Source of the DNA: Verrucomicrobiia bacterium
Lineage (GTDB): Bacteria; Verrucomicrobiota; Verrucomicrobiia; Limisphaerales; JADLHS01
Assembly (NCBI GenBank): GCA_026125285.1
Contig: JAHCLO010000041.1
Coordinates: 1 to 48,598, forward strand
Length of the DNA stretch: 48,598 bases
Reading direction: 5' to 3'
Of the stretch, positions 18,086 through 26,402 are shown piece by piece. Within the stretch, counting starts at the first letter, position 1. Every line of letters starts with the position of its first letter. The position numbers and the translations under genes were made by a program. The notes below the pieces were generated by a model that did no database searches, was not told the DNA's origin, and worked only from the letters and a program-made list of their open reading frames with translations.

Positions 18086-18222
18086 CCGTAGCGCAGAATT
18101 GCATTCTGCTGTATCGCCGAATTGCATTCGGCGGACCGAACGAACGCCCGGAAACACTGGCCTCGGCGAAGACCTACGGACTGCAAATCCGCGATACAGC
18201 AGACTTCCATTCCGCGCTACGG
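18086..18222. repeat. Mosaic palindromic repeat cluster
   Basis: In the 380-nt gap between divergent genes lie two 17-nt palindromes, GCAGAATTGCATTCTGC (18093-18109) and GCCGAATTGCATTCGGC (18116-18132), sharing the core GAATTGCATTC. The 32-nt segment at 18086-18117 recurs as an imperfect inverted copy at 18191-18222, with outer arms CCGTAGCGC and TGCTGTATCGC conserved. The rest of the gap (17955-18085, 18223-18332) shows nothing further. Confidence 0.85.
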
Positions 18223-18332
18223 GATGCGGCGTTTGTCTTCATTCGGAGACCGTCCCCTTGGGCTGCAGCCCGGCCTTGGAAACGAGCTTTGTTTCATCCG
18301 GCCAATCCAGCTATCGTGATGACGTGCTTGAA

Positions 18333-21062
18333 ATGGTCAGAATGGAATCGGGAGACAGCAGTGCGGAAACACTGTGCGGCGCACACAGCATACTCCGCCT
18401 TCCTGAACTGCTGGCGCCCGCTGGTGACTGGGATTGTGCCAAGGCTGCGGTCGAAAACGGCGCGGACGCCATTTATTTCGGGCTGGAAAAGTTCAACGCC
18501 CGGATGCGGGCAGACAATTTCACCGTCGCCGATTTGCCGAAGCTGCTGGAATTCCTGCATCGGCGCGGCGTCAAGGGTTGCGTTACCTTCAACACGCTGA
18601 TCTTCGAGAATGAAATGGCGGAGGCGGAAACGCATCTGCGGGCGATCATCGCCGCCGGGGTGGACGCCGCGATTGTGCAGGACGTGGGCATCTGCCAGCT
18701 CATTCGCCGGCTCTCCCCGGATTTTCCCATTCACGCCTCGACCCAGATGACCGTGACCAGTGCGGCGGGTGTGGAATTCGCCCGTGAACTGGGCTGCAAT
18801 CTCGTGGTGCTCGCCCGCGAGTGTTCGATCAAGGAAATCGAGATGCTTCAGGACACGTGGCAGGTGCCGGATGACGATGCTCGCGAAGCCAGCCGCAGGA
18901 ATGTGGAAATTCTCCCGTCACGCATCACGCATCATGTGTCACTGCCCCTCGAAGTGTTCGTCCACGGCGCGCTGTGTGTCGCCTACTCCGGCCAATGTCT
19001 GACGAGCGAGGCCCTGGGCGGACGCTCGGCCAATCGCGGAGAATGTGCGCAGGCCTGTCGCATGCCTTACGAACTGATGGCTGACGGGAAACCCGTTCCG
19101 CTTGGCGACCGCAAGTATTTGTTAAGCCCGCAGGACTTGGCGGGGTTGGAGGTTCTGCCGGAATTGGTCCGCGCCGGGGTGGCATCGCTCAAGATCGAAG
19201 GCCGGCTCAAGACGCCGGAGTACGTGGCGAACATCACGCGCCTCTATCGAGCGGCGCTGGATAAACTGCATTACCGGGATGATAGGGTGCAGACTGAAAA
19301 GGTGACACCCGCGCATGGGGACTGCTCCTCGGCGCCTGTTTCCCCTTCCTCCTCTGCGCGCCGCCCGGCCGGCGAGCCGGAGGAATCCGACAGCCGTTAC
19401 GACATGGAAATGGCGTTTTCGCGCGGACTGTTCACCGGTTGGTTTGGCGGCGTCAACAATCAGGCCTTGGTTCACGCGCGGTTCGGCAAGAAACGCGGTG
19501 TGTATCTTGGGGAAGTGAAGCGCGTGTTGCGCGACGCGGTGGTCGTGTCACTCGAAGGCCCGCTCAAGCCCGGTGACGGTGTGGTGTTCGACGCCGGCAG
19601 ACCCGAAGAAAAGGAAGCGGGCGGACGCGTCTATGAAATCCGAACCCCGAAGTCCGAAATCGGAAGCGGGGCGGAACTTCGCTTCGGGCAGGGCGATATT
19701 GATTTTTCCCGGGTCCACGTCGGCGACAGGTTGTGGAAAACCAGCGATCCGGAATTGGATCGGCGTCTGCGCCAGAGTTTTGCGGGCGACACGCCGCGCT
19801 TCCAGCGTCCGGTCAGGATGGAGGTTCACGGTTCGGCGGGCCAACCGCTCACCCTGATCGCAAGGGATGAACTCGGCCACCTGGCAAGAACGGAATCCAC
19901 CGTGCCGCTCGCCCGGGCGGAGAAGCAACCGTTGACGACGGAACGATTGCGCGGACAGCTCGGCCGACTCGGCGGCACGCCCTTCAGGCTGGGGGAATTG
20001 AAGAACGAACTGCCGGCTGACGTGATACTGCCCGTCAGCGAATTAAATCGGTTGCGCCGGGAAACGGTAGCCGGGTTGGAATGTCAACGCGCACAGCCGA
20101 AGCGCTGGCGGCTGGAAGCAGGGCAGTCGCCGCCCCTGTCTCAAACAGCACGTTTTCAAGGCGCCGGCAAGCAGGACATCTCTCCTGAACTGATTGTTCT
20201 CGTCCGCAATCTTGCGCAACTCGAGGCGGCATTGAAGTGCGGCGCCACGACGGTCTATTGCGATTTTGAGAATCCCAAAAAGTATCGTGAAGCCGTCACC
20301 CTCTTCCACGCCGCGCGCGGATGCTCCGTCGCCCCGCCCCCGGTTTTCGATTCACAACCGTCAATCTGGGTCGCCCCGCCGCGGATTTTCAAGCTGGGCG
20401 AAGAGTGGACACTGCAACAGGTGCGCTCGTGCAATGCCGACGGCTATCTGATCCGCAACTACGATCATTTGAAGTTTTTTGCGAACGACCGGCGCATCGG
20501 TGACTTTTCGCTGAACGTCGCGAACCGGCTCGCCGCAGATTATTTCAAAAACAAGTTCGGGCTGGAGCGCGTGACCGCCAGTTACGATTTGAACTTCCAG
20601 CAACTCGAAGCCCTGTTGCGCGCCGCGCCGCCGGAATGGTTCGAGGTTACCATCCATCAGCATATCCCGATGTTTCACATGGAGCACTGTGTCTTTTGCG
20701 CGTTCCTTTCGAGCGGCAAGGATTATCGCGATTGCGGTCGGCCGTGCGACACGCATGACCTGAAGCTGCGCGACCGCGTGGGCGCGGAGCATCCGGTGAA
20801 GGCGGACGTGGGCTGCCGGAACACGGTCTTCAACGCCCTGGCGCAGACCGGTGCGGAATACGTGTCGCGCATGATGGAATTGGGCGTGCGCCATTTCCGC
20901 GTCGAGTTCCTCAACGAATCTCCGGCGCAAGTCGAGCAAACCATCGCCCGGTATCGGCAACTGCTGCGCGGCGAAATTACCGGCGCTCAACTCTGGCGCG
21001 AGTTGAAACTGCTGAATCAACTGGGCGTCACGCGCGGGCAGATTGGCGGGCGTGAGGCGTAA
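18333..21062 (+). CDS. Double U32-domain protein (RlhA/YhbU-like)
   Basis: A 909-residue cytoplasmic protein of the U32 'peptidase' family, whose characterised members modify RNA (for example RlhA hydroxylates 23S rRNA C2501). The N-terminal U32 part has ELLAPAGDWDCAKAAVENGA, then the signature FVHGALCVAYSGQCLTSE, GGRSANRGECAQACR and SLKIEGRLKTPEYV. A DUF3656-like middle follows. The C-terminal U32-like half has IHQHIPMFHMEHCVFCAFLS and DCGRPCDTHDL, and probably binds an iron-sulfur cluster through these Cys. ATG 18333 is used; the open frame reaches much further upstream but only through repeats and another gene. Two heptamer arrays lie within it. It converges on pdxA. Confidence 0.85.
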   Translation: MVRMESGDSSAETLCGAHSILRLPELLAPAGDWDCAKAAVENGADAIYFGLEKFNARMRADNFTVADLPKLLEFLHRRGVKGCVTFNTLIFENEMAEAETHLRAIIAAGVDAAIVQDVGICQLIRRLSPDFPIHASTQMTVTSAAGVEFARELGCNLVVLARECSIKEIEMLQDTWQVPDDDAREASRRNVEILPSRITHHVSLPLEVFVHGALCVAYSGQCLTSEALGGRSANRGECAQACRMPYELMADGKPVPLGDRKYLLSPQDLAGLEVLPELVRAGVASLKIEGRLKTPEYVANITRLYRAALDKLHYRDDRVQTEKVTPAHGDCSSAPVSPSSSARRPAGEPEESDSRYDMEMAFSRGLFTGWFGGVNNQALVHARFGKKRGVYLGEVKRVLRDAVVVSLEGPLKPGDGVVFDAGRPEEKEAGGRVYEIRTPKSEIGSGAELRFGQGDIDFSRVHVGDRLWKTSDPELDRRLRQSFAGDTPRFQRPVRMEVHGSAGQPLTLIARDELGHLARTESTVPLARAEKQPLTTERLRGQLGRLGGTPFRLGELKNELPADVILPVSELNRLRRETVAGLECQRAQPKRWRLEAGQSPPLSQTARFQGAGKQDISPELIVLVRNLAQLEAALKCGATTVYCDFENPKKYREAVTLFHAARGCSVAPPPVFDSQPSIWVAPPRIFKLGEEWTLQQVRSCNADGYLIRNYDHLKFFANDRRIGDFSLNVANRLAADYFKNKFGLERVTASYDLNFQQLEALLRAAPPEWFEVTIHQHIPMFHMEHCVFCAFLSSGKDYRDCGRPCDTHDLKLRDRVGAEHPVKADVGCRNTVFNALAQTGAEYVSRMMELGVRHFRVEFLNESPAQVEQTIARYRQLLRGEITGAQLWRELKLLNQLGVTRGQIGGREA
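18914..18941. repeat. Heptamer tandem repeat inside the U32 gene
   Basis: CCCGTCA, two perfect CGCATCA, then TGTGTCA. It encodes SRITHHVSL, just before the conserved LEVFVHGALC signature. Confidence 0.88.
19638..19665. repeat. Heptamer tandem repeat inside the U32 gene
   Basis: ATCCGAA, CCCCGAA, GTCCGAA, ATCGGAA. It encodes IRTPKSEIG, the same KSE peptide that ends LpxL. Confidence 0.88.
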
Positions 21063-21103
21063 GCTGTGAATGGGGCCGGCAACGAATCACGCATCACACA
21101 TCC
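21050..21103. repeat. Inverted heptamer arrays at a convergent gene end
   Basis: GCGTGAG, GCGTAAG, CTGTGAA (21050-21070) are followed by CGAATCA, CGCATCA, CACATCC (21083-21103). The second set is the reverse complement type of the first, so an imperfect hairpin forms. It covers the stop codons of the U32 gene (+) and pdxA (-). It could act as a two-way transcription barrier; there is no clear T tract. Confidence 0.7.
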
Positions 21104-22095
21104 CGCGCCCGCTTGTTCGCCACCAACTGTTTGGCCAGACGGATCGCGGCGGTCATGCTGGACGGGTTTGCGATTCCTTGCCCGGCAATGTCGTAGGCCG
21201 TGCCGTGATCGGGCGAGGTACGAATGAACGGCAGCCCCAGCGTCCAGTTCACCCCGGTATCGAAGGCCACCAGTTTGAGCGGCGCCAGCCCTTGATCGTG
21301 ATACATGGCCACGACGGCGTCGTAGGCGCCGTGCAACGCCCGGTGAAACAACGTGTCGGCACTCATCGGGCCAACGGCCTCAAGTTGCCGGTGTTGGGCG
21401 GCCAGGATGGCCGGACCGATGAGTGTCTGCTCTTCGTCGCCAAACTCACCCCCTTCACCCGCGTGCGGATTCAGTCCGCATACCCCAATGCGGGCCCGCG
21501 ACAACCCGAGGTCGCGGCAGGCTTGCGCGGCCAGTTCAATCACCATTTCAATCTTGGCCCGCGACAGGCGTTCCGCCACGAGCTTCAACTGCACGTGCGT
21601 CGTCGCGAGCGCCACGCGCAACCAGCGCCCGCGCTCGTCCTGGCCGAGGAGCATCATCGCGATGCGATCCGTGCCCGCCAGTTGGGCAAAGAATTCCGTC
21701 TGCCCGATGAAGGCATGGCCAGCGCGAACGATGGCTTCCTTGCTCACCGGCGCGGTGACGAGGGCGTCGAGTTCATGCCGCAGACAGCGTTTCGCTCCGT
21801 CCGCCAGCCAGGCAACTGCTGCATTGGCCGCAGCCGGTGAACCGGGCGCCATCTCCGACGGAAGCGGGTCAGCCAGTGGATTGATGATACCAACGCGACC
21901 GGTTTCCTCCGGGTCGAAGTAGGGACGGAGGTGCAAATGTAGCGCGAGCCGCTCATTGAGGTGATGCAGATGATCGGCGTCCCCAATCAAAAGATAGCGT
22001 GTGTCATCGGTGGGTTCGGCCGCGATGGCTTTGAGGGCCACCTCCGGTCCGATGCCGGTGACATCGCCCAAAGTTATGCCAATCCTGCAACTCAT
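21094..22095 (-). CDS. pdxA: 4-hydroxythreonine-4-phosphate dehydrogenase
   Basis: NAD-dependent enzyme oxidising 4-phosphohydroxy-threonine in pyridoxal phosphate synthesis. The 333-residue protein has the family start RIGITLGDVTGIGPEV, then LVTAPVSKEAI, GHAFIGQTEFFA with a metal His, GLNPHAGEGGEFGDEE, MYHDQGLAPLK and GLPFIRTSPDHGTAYDIAG. All metal and phosphate motifs are present. ATG 22095, with AGGTG five bases upstream, is preferred over the GTG two codons before. It lies 75 nt downstream of the SurA-like gene on the same strand, the surA-pdxA order also known in E. coli. Confidence 0.94.
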   Translation of the reverse strand: MSCRIGITLGDVTGIGPEVALKAIAAEPTDDTRYLLIGDADHLHHLNERLALHLHLRPYFDPEETGRVGIINPLADPLPSEMAPGSPAAANAAVAWLADGAKRCLRHELDALVTAPVSKEAIVRAGHAFIGQTEFFAQLAGTDRIAMMLLGQDERGRWLRVALATTHVQLKLVAERLSRAKIEMVIELAAQACRDLGLSRARIGVCGLNPHAGEGGEFGDEEQTLIGPAILAAQHRQLEAVGPMSADTLFHRALHGAYDAVVAMYHDQGLAPLKLVAFDTGVNWTLGLPFIRTSPDHGTAYDIAGQGIANPSSMTAAIRLAKQLVANKRARDV

Positions 22096-22170
22096 GAGCA
22101 CCTGCGCCGTGTGGCCTGAAGGAATCGTCGCGTGTGTGGCACAGCGGTTCGTCGCTTGCGGCGGCGGGCT

Positions 22171-23151
22171 TCAAAAATACCGAACGTAGGTCTTGCTCTT
22201 CAGCCGTTCGACCCACAGCCGCTGCAAGCGCTCGCGTTCTTGCGTGAGCATCGCAGCCTCAATTTCATCCCGCACCTCGCTCAGAGGCCGGACGTGGTTG
22301 GACCGCTTGTCCTCGATGAGCATGAGGTAAACGGCTTCCGGGAGATCAATGACCTCGCTGAACTCGCCGGGCTTGAGCGAGAACGCCACCTCTGCCAGTT
22401 CGGGACGCAGCACGGACGCCCCTTCCTCGTTGAACCGCTGAACCCATCCCCAATCACCACCTTCGCGGCCCTGCCGGCCTTGGGAGTAGATGGCCGCCAT
22501 CTCGGTGAACGCGGCGCCCTCCTGGAGTTTCAGACGGATTTCCCGGCCCAGTTCGCGCACCTGGTCGGCGTCCTCCGCGGACGGCTTGCCCAGCACGATC
22601 ATCCGCAACTTGACCTGCTCCTCAACGCGAAACTCGTCCTGATGCGCGAGGTAGTAGTTTTCAATCTTGCTGGGGGAAATGATGATTTCGCCGGAGACAT
22701 TCTTGTACCGCATCTGCTGGATGATGAATCGGTCCCGCACCCGCTGGCGGTATTTCTCCGTGGTCAGGCCCTCCTCCTGCAAACTCTTGGTCAGCGTGAC
22801 GCGGTCGCCGAACTCGGCACGAATGCGCTCTTGGACGTACTCCTCGACGAGGCTTTCGGGCAGGATGTAACCTGCGGTGGCAAATTCATGCAGGATCAAG
22901 CGATCCTCAATCAAACGTTCCAGCGCTTCGGCGCGCACTTCCGCCACCTTCTGATTCAACACTTCCGGTTGCCGGGCATAGCGGCGCACAGATTCAAGGA
23001 TAGCGTTCCTGGCCAGTTCATCAACTTCCTGTCGGGTGATTACGGTATCGTGGACGATGGCCATGATCGCATTGGGAGGCAACTGACCCGGCAGCGTGAA
23101 GCCGAGGCTGCATATCAACACCGCCACAATGCCTGCTCGATTGAATTTCAT
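22171..23151 (-). CDS. surA: SurA-like periplasmic peptidyl-prolyl isomerase
   Basis: A 326-residue exported chaperone. It has a signal peptide (hydrophobic AGIVAVLICSLGF), a SurA N-terminal helical domain (IMAIVHDTVITRQEVDELA, EALERLIEDRLIL), and one parvulin/PpiC domain at about 178-285 (LRMIVLGK, EGAAFTEMAAIYSQG, GGDWGWV, FSLKPGEFSEVI). E. coli SurA has two parvulin domains; this one has a single copy. In the family it assists outer-membrane protein folding. It probably forms an operon with pdxA. Confidence 0.85.
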   Translation of the reverse strand: MKFNRAGIVAVLICSLGFTLPGQLPPNAIMAIVHDTVITRQEVDELARNAILESVRRYARQPEVLNQKVAEVRAEALERLIEDRLILHEFATAGYILPESLVEEYVQERIRAEFGDRVTLTKSLQEEGLTTEKYRQRVRDRFIIQQMRYKNVSGEIIISPSKIENYYLAHQDEFRVEEQVKLRMIVLGKPSAEDADQVRELGREIRLKLQEGAAFTEMAAIYSQGRQGREGGDWGWVQRFNEEGASVLRPELAEVAFSLKPGEFSEVIDLPEAVYLMLIEDKRSNHVRPLSEVRDEIEAAMLTQERERLQRLWVERLKSKTYVRYF

Positions 23152-23698
23152 TTGAATCCACCCGCATACTAGAGATCGGTCCGGGGTGGGTCAAGCGCAC
23201 CACCAAAAGGCTGTCTGGTCGTGGGATATTGGCACAACCAACGGCTTCGCCACAGATGCCGACCAGGCCCCGGCCGATGTCGAAAATATCGCCCGATGGT
23301 GAGCACCTCAATTCTGGAGGGATCAGAATCCGCTGGCACTTGTGGGAAGGGCCGCCGCCGCCAGCCATTTCTCCAGATTAGTCCCAAACACTTCATCGCC
23401 TCATTTCCTTCGGAAGTCCCAGACTGACCGGACGGATGAAGCCGTACTTGAGGTGGTTTGCAGGTTGATTCCACCGCGTCATGGTCCGAGCGTCCACCGC
23501 GCTCCTGGGCGCCCTTCAATGCGATTGCAACACTGGACTACAACCTGGTTGTCACCGTGAAACTGTGGAGACAGGTCGCACGCGAATCCTTCGATGAGGT
23601 TTGGAGGGACCGCGAAGCTCATTCACCAGACTTGCGCCCAACCGATTTGCATGAAAACATCAATGGTTCAAAATTCCAGACCGACGGGAGACTGACAG
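23152..23698. other. Gene-free gap, divergent intergenic region
   Basis: 547 nt between the divergent surA-like and sufD genes. Short frames here lack any family motif or ribosome site. I see no strong hairpin, promoter pair or riboswitch. The length and mixed composition suggest decayed sequence or an unidentified dispersed repeat. GGGAG at 23685-23690 serves sufD. Confidence 0.5.
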
Positions 23699-25051
23699 AT
23701 GACATTGATGACACAGAAGCAAGCGGGACAGAAAGTCGAGGCGTGCGGCGCGGCGTTCAGCCGCTTTGAACGTGAACCCAGCCAGCCGCCGTGGTTGTTG
23801 CCACTGCGCCAGGCGGGGTTGGCCCGCTTTCGTGAACTTGGCCTGCCCACGTTGCAGCACGAGGATTGGCGCTTTACCAACGTGGCGGCCATCGCCCGGT
23901 TGCCGTTCGCGCCGCAATTCGAGCCTGCCCCCGAAGTCCCGATCGGCATGCTTGGAGATTTCGCCTTTGCCCAACTGCCCGGCTCGCGGCTGGTGTTCGT
24001 GGATGGACATTATGCGCCACAACTTTCTGTCATCAAACCGCTGCCTGCGGGCGTGAAGGCCGGCAGCCTGGCGGCAGCTTTAACCTCCGACGCCGCCGGC
24101 CTGGAAGCACAACTCGGACATTACTCCCAATCGTCGGACAACGGTTTCGCTGCGCTGAACCAGGCGTTCTTTCTCGACGGCGGTTTTGTTCATGTCCCGG
24201 CGGACACCAACGTGGCCGAGCCGATTCAGTTCATTTACATCGCCACGACGCAGCAAAGCGGCGCGACCTTTCACCCGCGCAACCTGGTGATCGCGGAAAC
24301 CAACAGCCGGGTAACGATTCTGGAAAGCTACGTGTCGCTGGGCGGTTCGGGCTATTTCACCAACGCGATCACTGAATTGTTCGCGGGCGACAACGCACAT
24401 CTGGAGTTCGTCAAGTTTCAGGACGAAGCCGCGGATGCGTTCCATATCGCCGGTTTTCACGGTGAGTTCGGCCGGGCCAGCCGGGTGAATGTTCATTCGT
24501 TTGCGCTCGGCGCGAAGCTGTCGCGGAACAACATCCGCACGAAGCTCGCGGGCGAGGGCCTGGAGTGCGTCCTCAATGGCCTGTATCTCACGCGCGGCGA
24601 CCAACTGGCCGATCATCACATGGTCGTGGAGCACGCCCAGCCGCATTGCGCCAGCCACGAGTATTTCAACGGCATTCTGGACGACAAATCCAGGGGCGTC
24701 TTCCACGGGCGCATCCTCGTGCAGCCCATCGCACAAAAGACTGACGCGAAGCAGACGAACAAGAACCTCCTGCTCTCCGACGACGCCACCGCCAATACCA
24801 AACCGCAACTGGAAATTTACGCCGACGACGTGAAATGCACCCACGGCGCAACCATCGGCCAGCTCAATGAGGAATCCATTTTTTATCTACGCACGCGGGG
24901 CATCGGTCCGGAAACCGCGCGGCGCATGTTGATCCATGCCTTTGCCGGTGAAATCACGGAGCGCATCCAATACGAGCCGGCGCGGGAGGAACTCGACAAA
25001 CTGGTGTGGGACCGGCTCGAGGCGAACCCGCATCTGGCAGAGAAAAAATGA
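23699..25051 (+). CDS. sufD: Fe-S cluster assembly protein SufD
   Basis: A 450-residue scaffold subunit that with SufB and SufC forms the SufBC2D Fe-S assembly complex in the cytoplasm. SufD-like features are the N-terminal LPTLQHEDWRFTNVAAI, SRLVFVDGHYAPQLS, and the beta-helix core with SRVTILESYVS and VNVHSFALGAKLSRNNI. The end has VKCTHGATIGQLNEESIFYLRTRGI and RMLIHAFAGEI, the region with the cluster-related His. GGAG lies 9 nt before the ATG. SufB and SufC are not in the window, although sufU, sufT and sufS follow. Confidence 0.92.
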   Translation: MTLMTQKQAGQKVEACGAAFSRFEREPSQPPWLLPLRQAGLARFRELGLPTLQHEDWRFTNVAAIARLPFAPQFEPAPEVPIGMLGDFAFAQLPGSRLVFVDGHYAPQLSVIKPLPAGVKAGSLAAALTSDAAGLEAQLGHYSQSSDNGFAALNQAFFLDGGFVHVPADTNVAEPIQFIYIATTQQSGATFHPRNLVIAETNSRVTILESYVSLGGSGYFTNAITELFAGDNAHLEFVKFQDEAADAFHIAGFHGEFGRASRVNVHSFALGAKLSRNNIRTKLAGEGLECVLNGLYLTRGDQLADHHMVVEHAQPHCASHEYFNGILDDKSRGVFHGRILVQPIAQKTDAKQTNKNLLLSDDATANTKPQLEIYADDVKCTHGATIGQLNEESIFYLRTRGIGPETARRMLIHAFAGEITERIQYEPAREELDKLVWDRLEANPHLAEKK

Positions 25052-25060
25052 ACCACGCAA

Positions 25061-25133
25061 ACACCCAAACGCCCAAATACCCAATTCCGCATTCGTTCAG
25101 CGCATCGGCTTTGGGTGCTTCGGTATTTGGGTA
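25061..25133. repeat. Inverted octamer repeat arrays between sufD and sufU
   Basis: Three octamers ACACCCAA, ACGCCCAA, ATACCCAA (25061-25084) face TTTGGGTG, CTTCGGTA, TTTGGGTA (25110-25133). The arrays are reverse complements of each other, giving an imperfect stem with a loop of about 25 nt. They fill most of the 100-nt spacer within the suf operon and could form an mRNA hairpin there. Confidence 0.8.
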
Positions 25134-25151
25134 TTTTGAATCTTCCTCCTC

Positions 25152-25610
25152 ATGTTCGACGACCTGAACGACCTTTATCAGCAGGTCATTCTCGACCACT
25201 GCAAGAGGCCGCGGAATTTCCACGAGCTGTTGCAAGCCACCTGTTCCGCGCAAGGGAACAATCCCCTGTGCGGCGACAACTACAAGGTGTTCGCGCGGGT
25301 GGAGGGCGAGGTCATTCAGGAAATGACCTTCACGGGTTCGGGCTGTTGCATTTCCAAGGCTTCAGGCTCGCTGCTCACCGAGTTCGCCAAGGGCAAGACC
25401 CGCAACGAACTGGAAAGAATGTTCGAGGAAGTCCGGGAAATGATGACCACCGGAAAGGTCGCCGAAGACGTCGGCAAACTGGCCGTGTTTGCGGGAGTCC
25501 ACAAGTATCCCGCGCGCGTGAAGTGCGCCATGCTGGCGTGGCACGCCGCCAAAGCCGCTCTGCAAGGGGCGGGCGCAGAGCCAGTGACGACGGAGTCGGA
25601 GGAGATTTGA
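25152..25610 (+). CDS. sufU: SUF system NifU-like sulfur carrier SufU
   Basis: A 152-residue zinc protein that receives sulfur from SufS and passes it to the SufBCD scaffold. The conserved ligands are present: NPLCGD (Cys40, Asp42), GSGCCISKAS (Cys65) and RVKCAMLAW (Cys125), matching the Cys/Asp/Cys/Cys site of B. subtilis SufU. The insertion between strands that marks SufU versus IscU is present in the GKTRNELERMFEEVREMM region. It is third last in the suf run; no ribosome site is evident. Confidence 0.9.
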   Translation: MFDDLNDLYQQVILDHCKRPRNFHELLQATCSAQGNNPLCGDNYKVFARVEGEVIQEMTFTGSGCCISKASGSLLTEFAKGKTRNELERMFEEVREMMTTGKVAEDVGKLAVFAGVHKYPARVKCAMLAWHAAKAALQGAGAEPVTTESEEI

Positions 25611-25655
25611 AGTTTCTCCGCAGACAGGCAGCCAGAATTCGGCTAATCTCCCATT

Positions 25656-26204
25656 ATGAACGAACCAACAACCCTCACCCGTGACGTTGAGGCGTCCGTG
25701 GTGCCCGTCGGCACCATGGTCACTCTGATGAAAGGTGAAACGGCCCACATCACTCAATCGCTCGGCGGCACTTACACCGTCATCGTGAACGGCAACATGT
25801 TCCGCATCGAGTCCAAGGACGCGGATGCACTCGGACTGGAAGTGCAGGCCCGACCCGCCGCCACCCCCACAAGCGGTCCGGTGACGCAGGAGCAACTGGA
25901 GAAGCAGGTCTGGGAATCGCTCAAGACGTGCTACGACCCGGAGATCCCCGTGAACATCGTGGACCTCGGTCTGATTTATGACTGTCACCTGACGCCCATC
26001 GGCGAAAACAACTTCAAGGCCGACGTGAAGATGACGCTGACGGCGCCCGGTTGCGGCATGGGGCCGGTGCTCGCGCAGGATGTGCAGAACAAACTCATCT
26101 CGCTCGAACCCATTGATGAAGCCAATGTGGAACTCGTCTGGGATCCGCCGTGGAATCAGGGTATGATGACCGAGGCGGCGAAACTCCAGCTTGGGCTGAT
26201 GTGA
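25656..26204 (+). CDS. sufT: SufT-type Fe-S assembly factor (MIP18 domain)
   Basis: A 182-residue protein with an N-terminal SufT extension (about 1-75) of short beta strands. A C-terminal DUF59/MIP18 domain follows (about 80-180): CYDPEIPVNIVDLGLIY, then the conserved Cys in LTAPGCGMG (Cys133), and VWDPPWNQGMMTEAAK. SufT is an auxiliary factor for Fe-S protein maturation. It is 45 nt after sufU and 198 nt before sufS. Confidence 0.9.
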   Translation: MNEPTTLTRDVEASVVPVGTMVTLMKGETAHITQSLGGTYTVIVNGNMFRIESKDADALGLEVQARPAATPTSGPVTQEQLEKQVWESLKTCYDPEIPVNIVDLGLIYDCHLTPIGENNFKADVKMTLTAPGCGMGPVLAQDVQNKLISLEPIDEANVELVWDPPWNQGMMTEAAKLQLGLM

Positions 26205-26329
26205 TTTCCACCGCAGATTGGCGCAGATGGATGCCACGCATCACAGCCGCGTTCCAATGCCCATCCGTAATCCAATGCCGACACTTGGCGCAACGATGAC
26301 AAAGAATTCCGAGAACGTCCGCCGGCTGT

Positions 26330-26372
26330 CTCCTTCTCCCAGCGGGGGAGGGATAAAGGATGAGGGAGCACA
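26330..26372. repeat. Palindromic CTCC/GGGAG repeat upstream of sufS
   Basis: CTCCTTCTCCC-AGC-GGGGGAG forms a short hairpin, followed by purine-rich GGATAAAGGATGAGGGAG. It lies in the 198-nt sufT-sufS gap, 30 nt before the sufS start. It looks like a dispersed intergenic repeat, but only this copy is in the window. The rest of the gap (26205-26329) has nothing recognisable. Confidence 0.55.
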
Positions 26373-26402
26373 GGTGGTGTTATCTGCGGTCAAAGATTCC
26401 AA

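Noticed and set aside
17406..18332. Upstream extension of the U32 gene
   Set aside because: It runs antisense through the pseudopilin and through palindromic repeats; U32 homology begins only after 18333.
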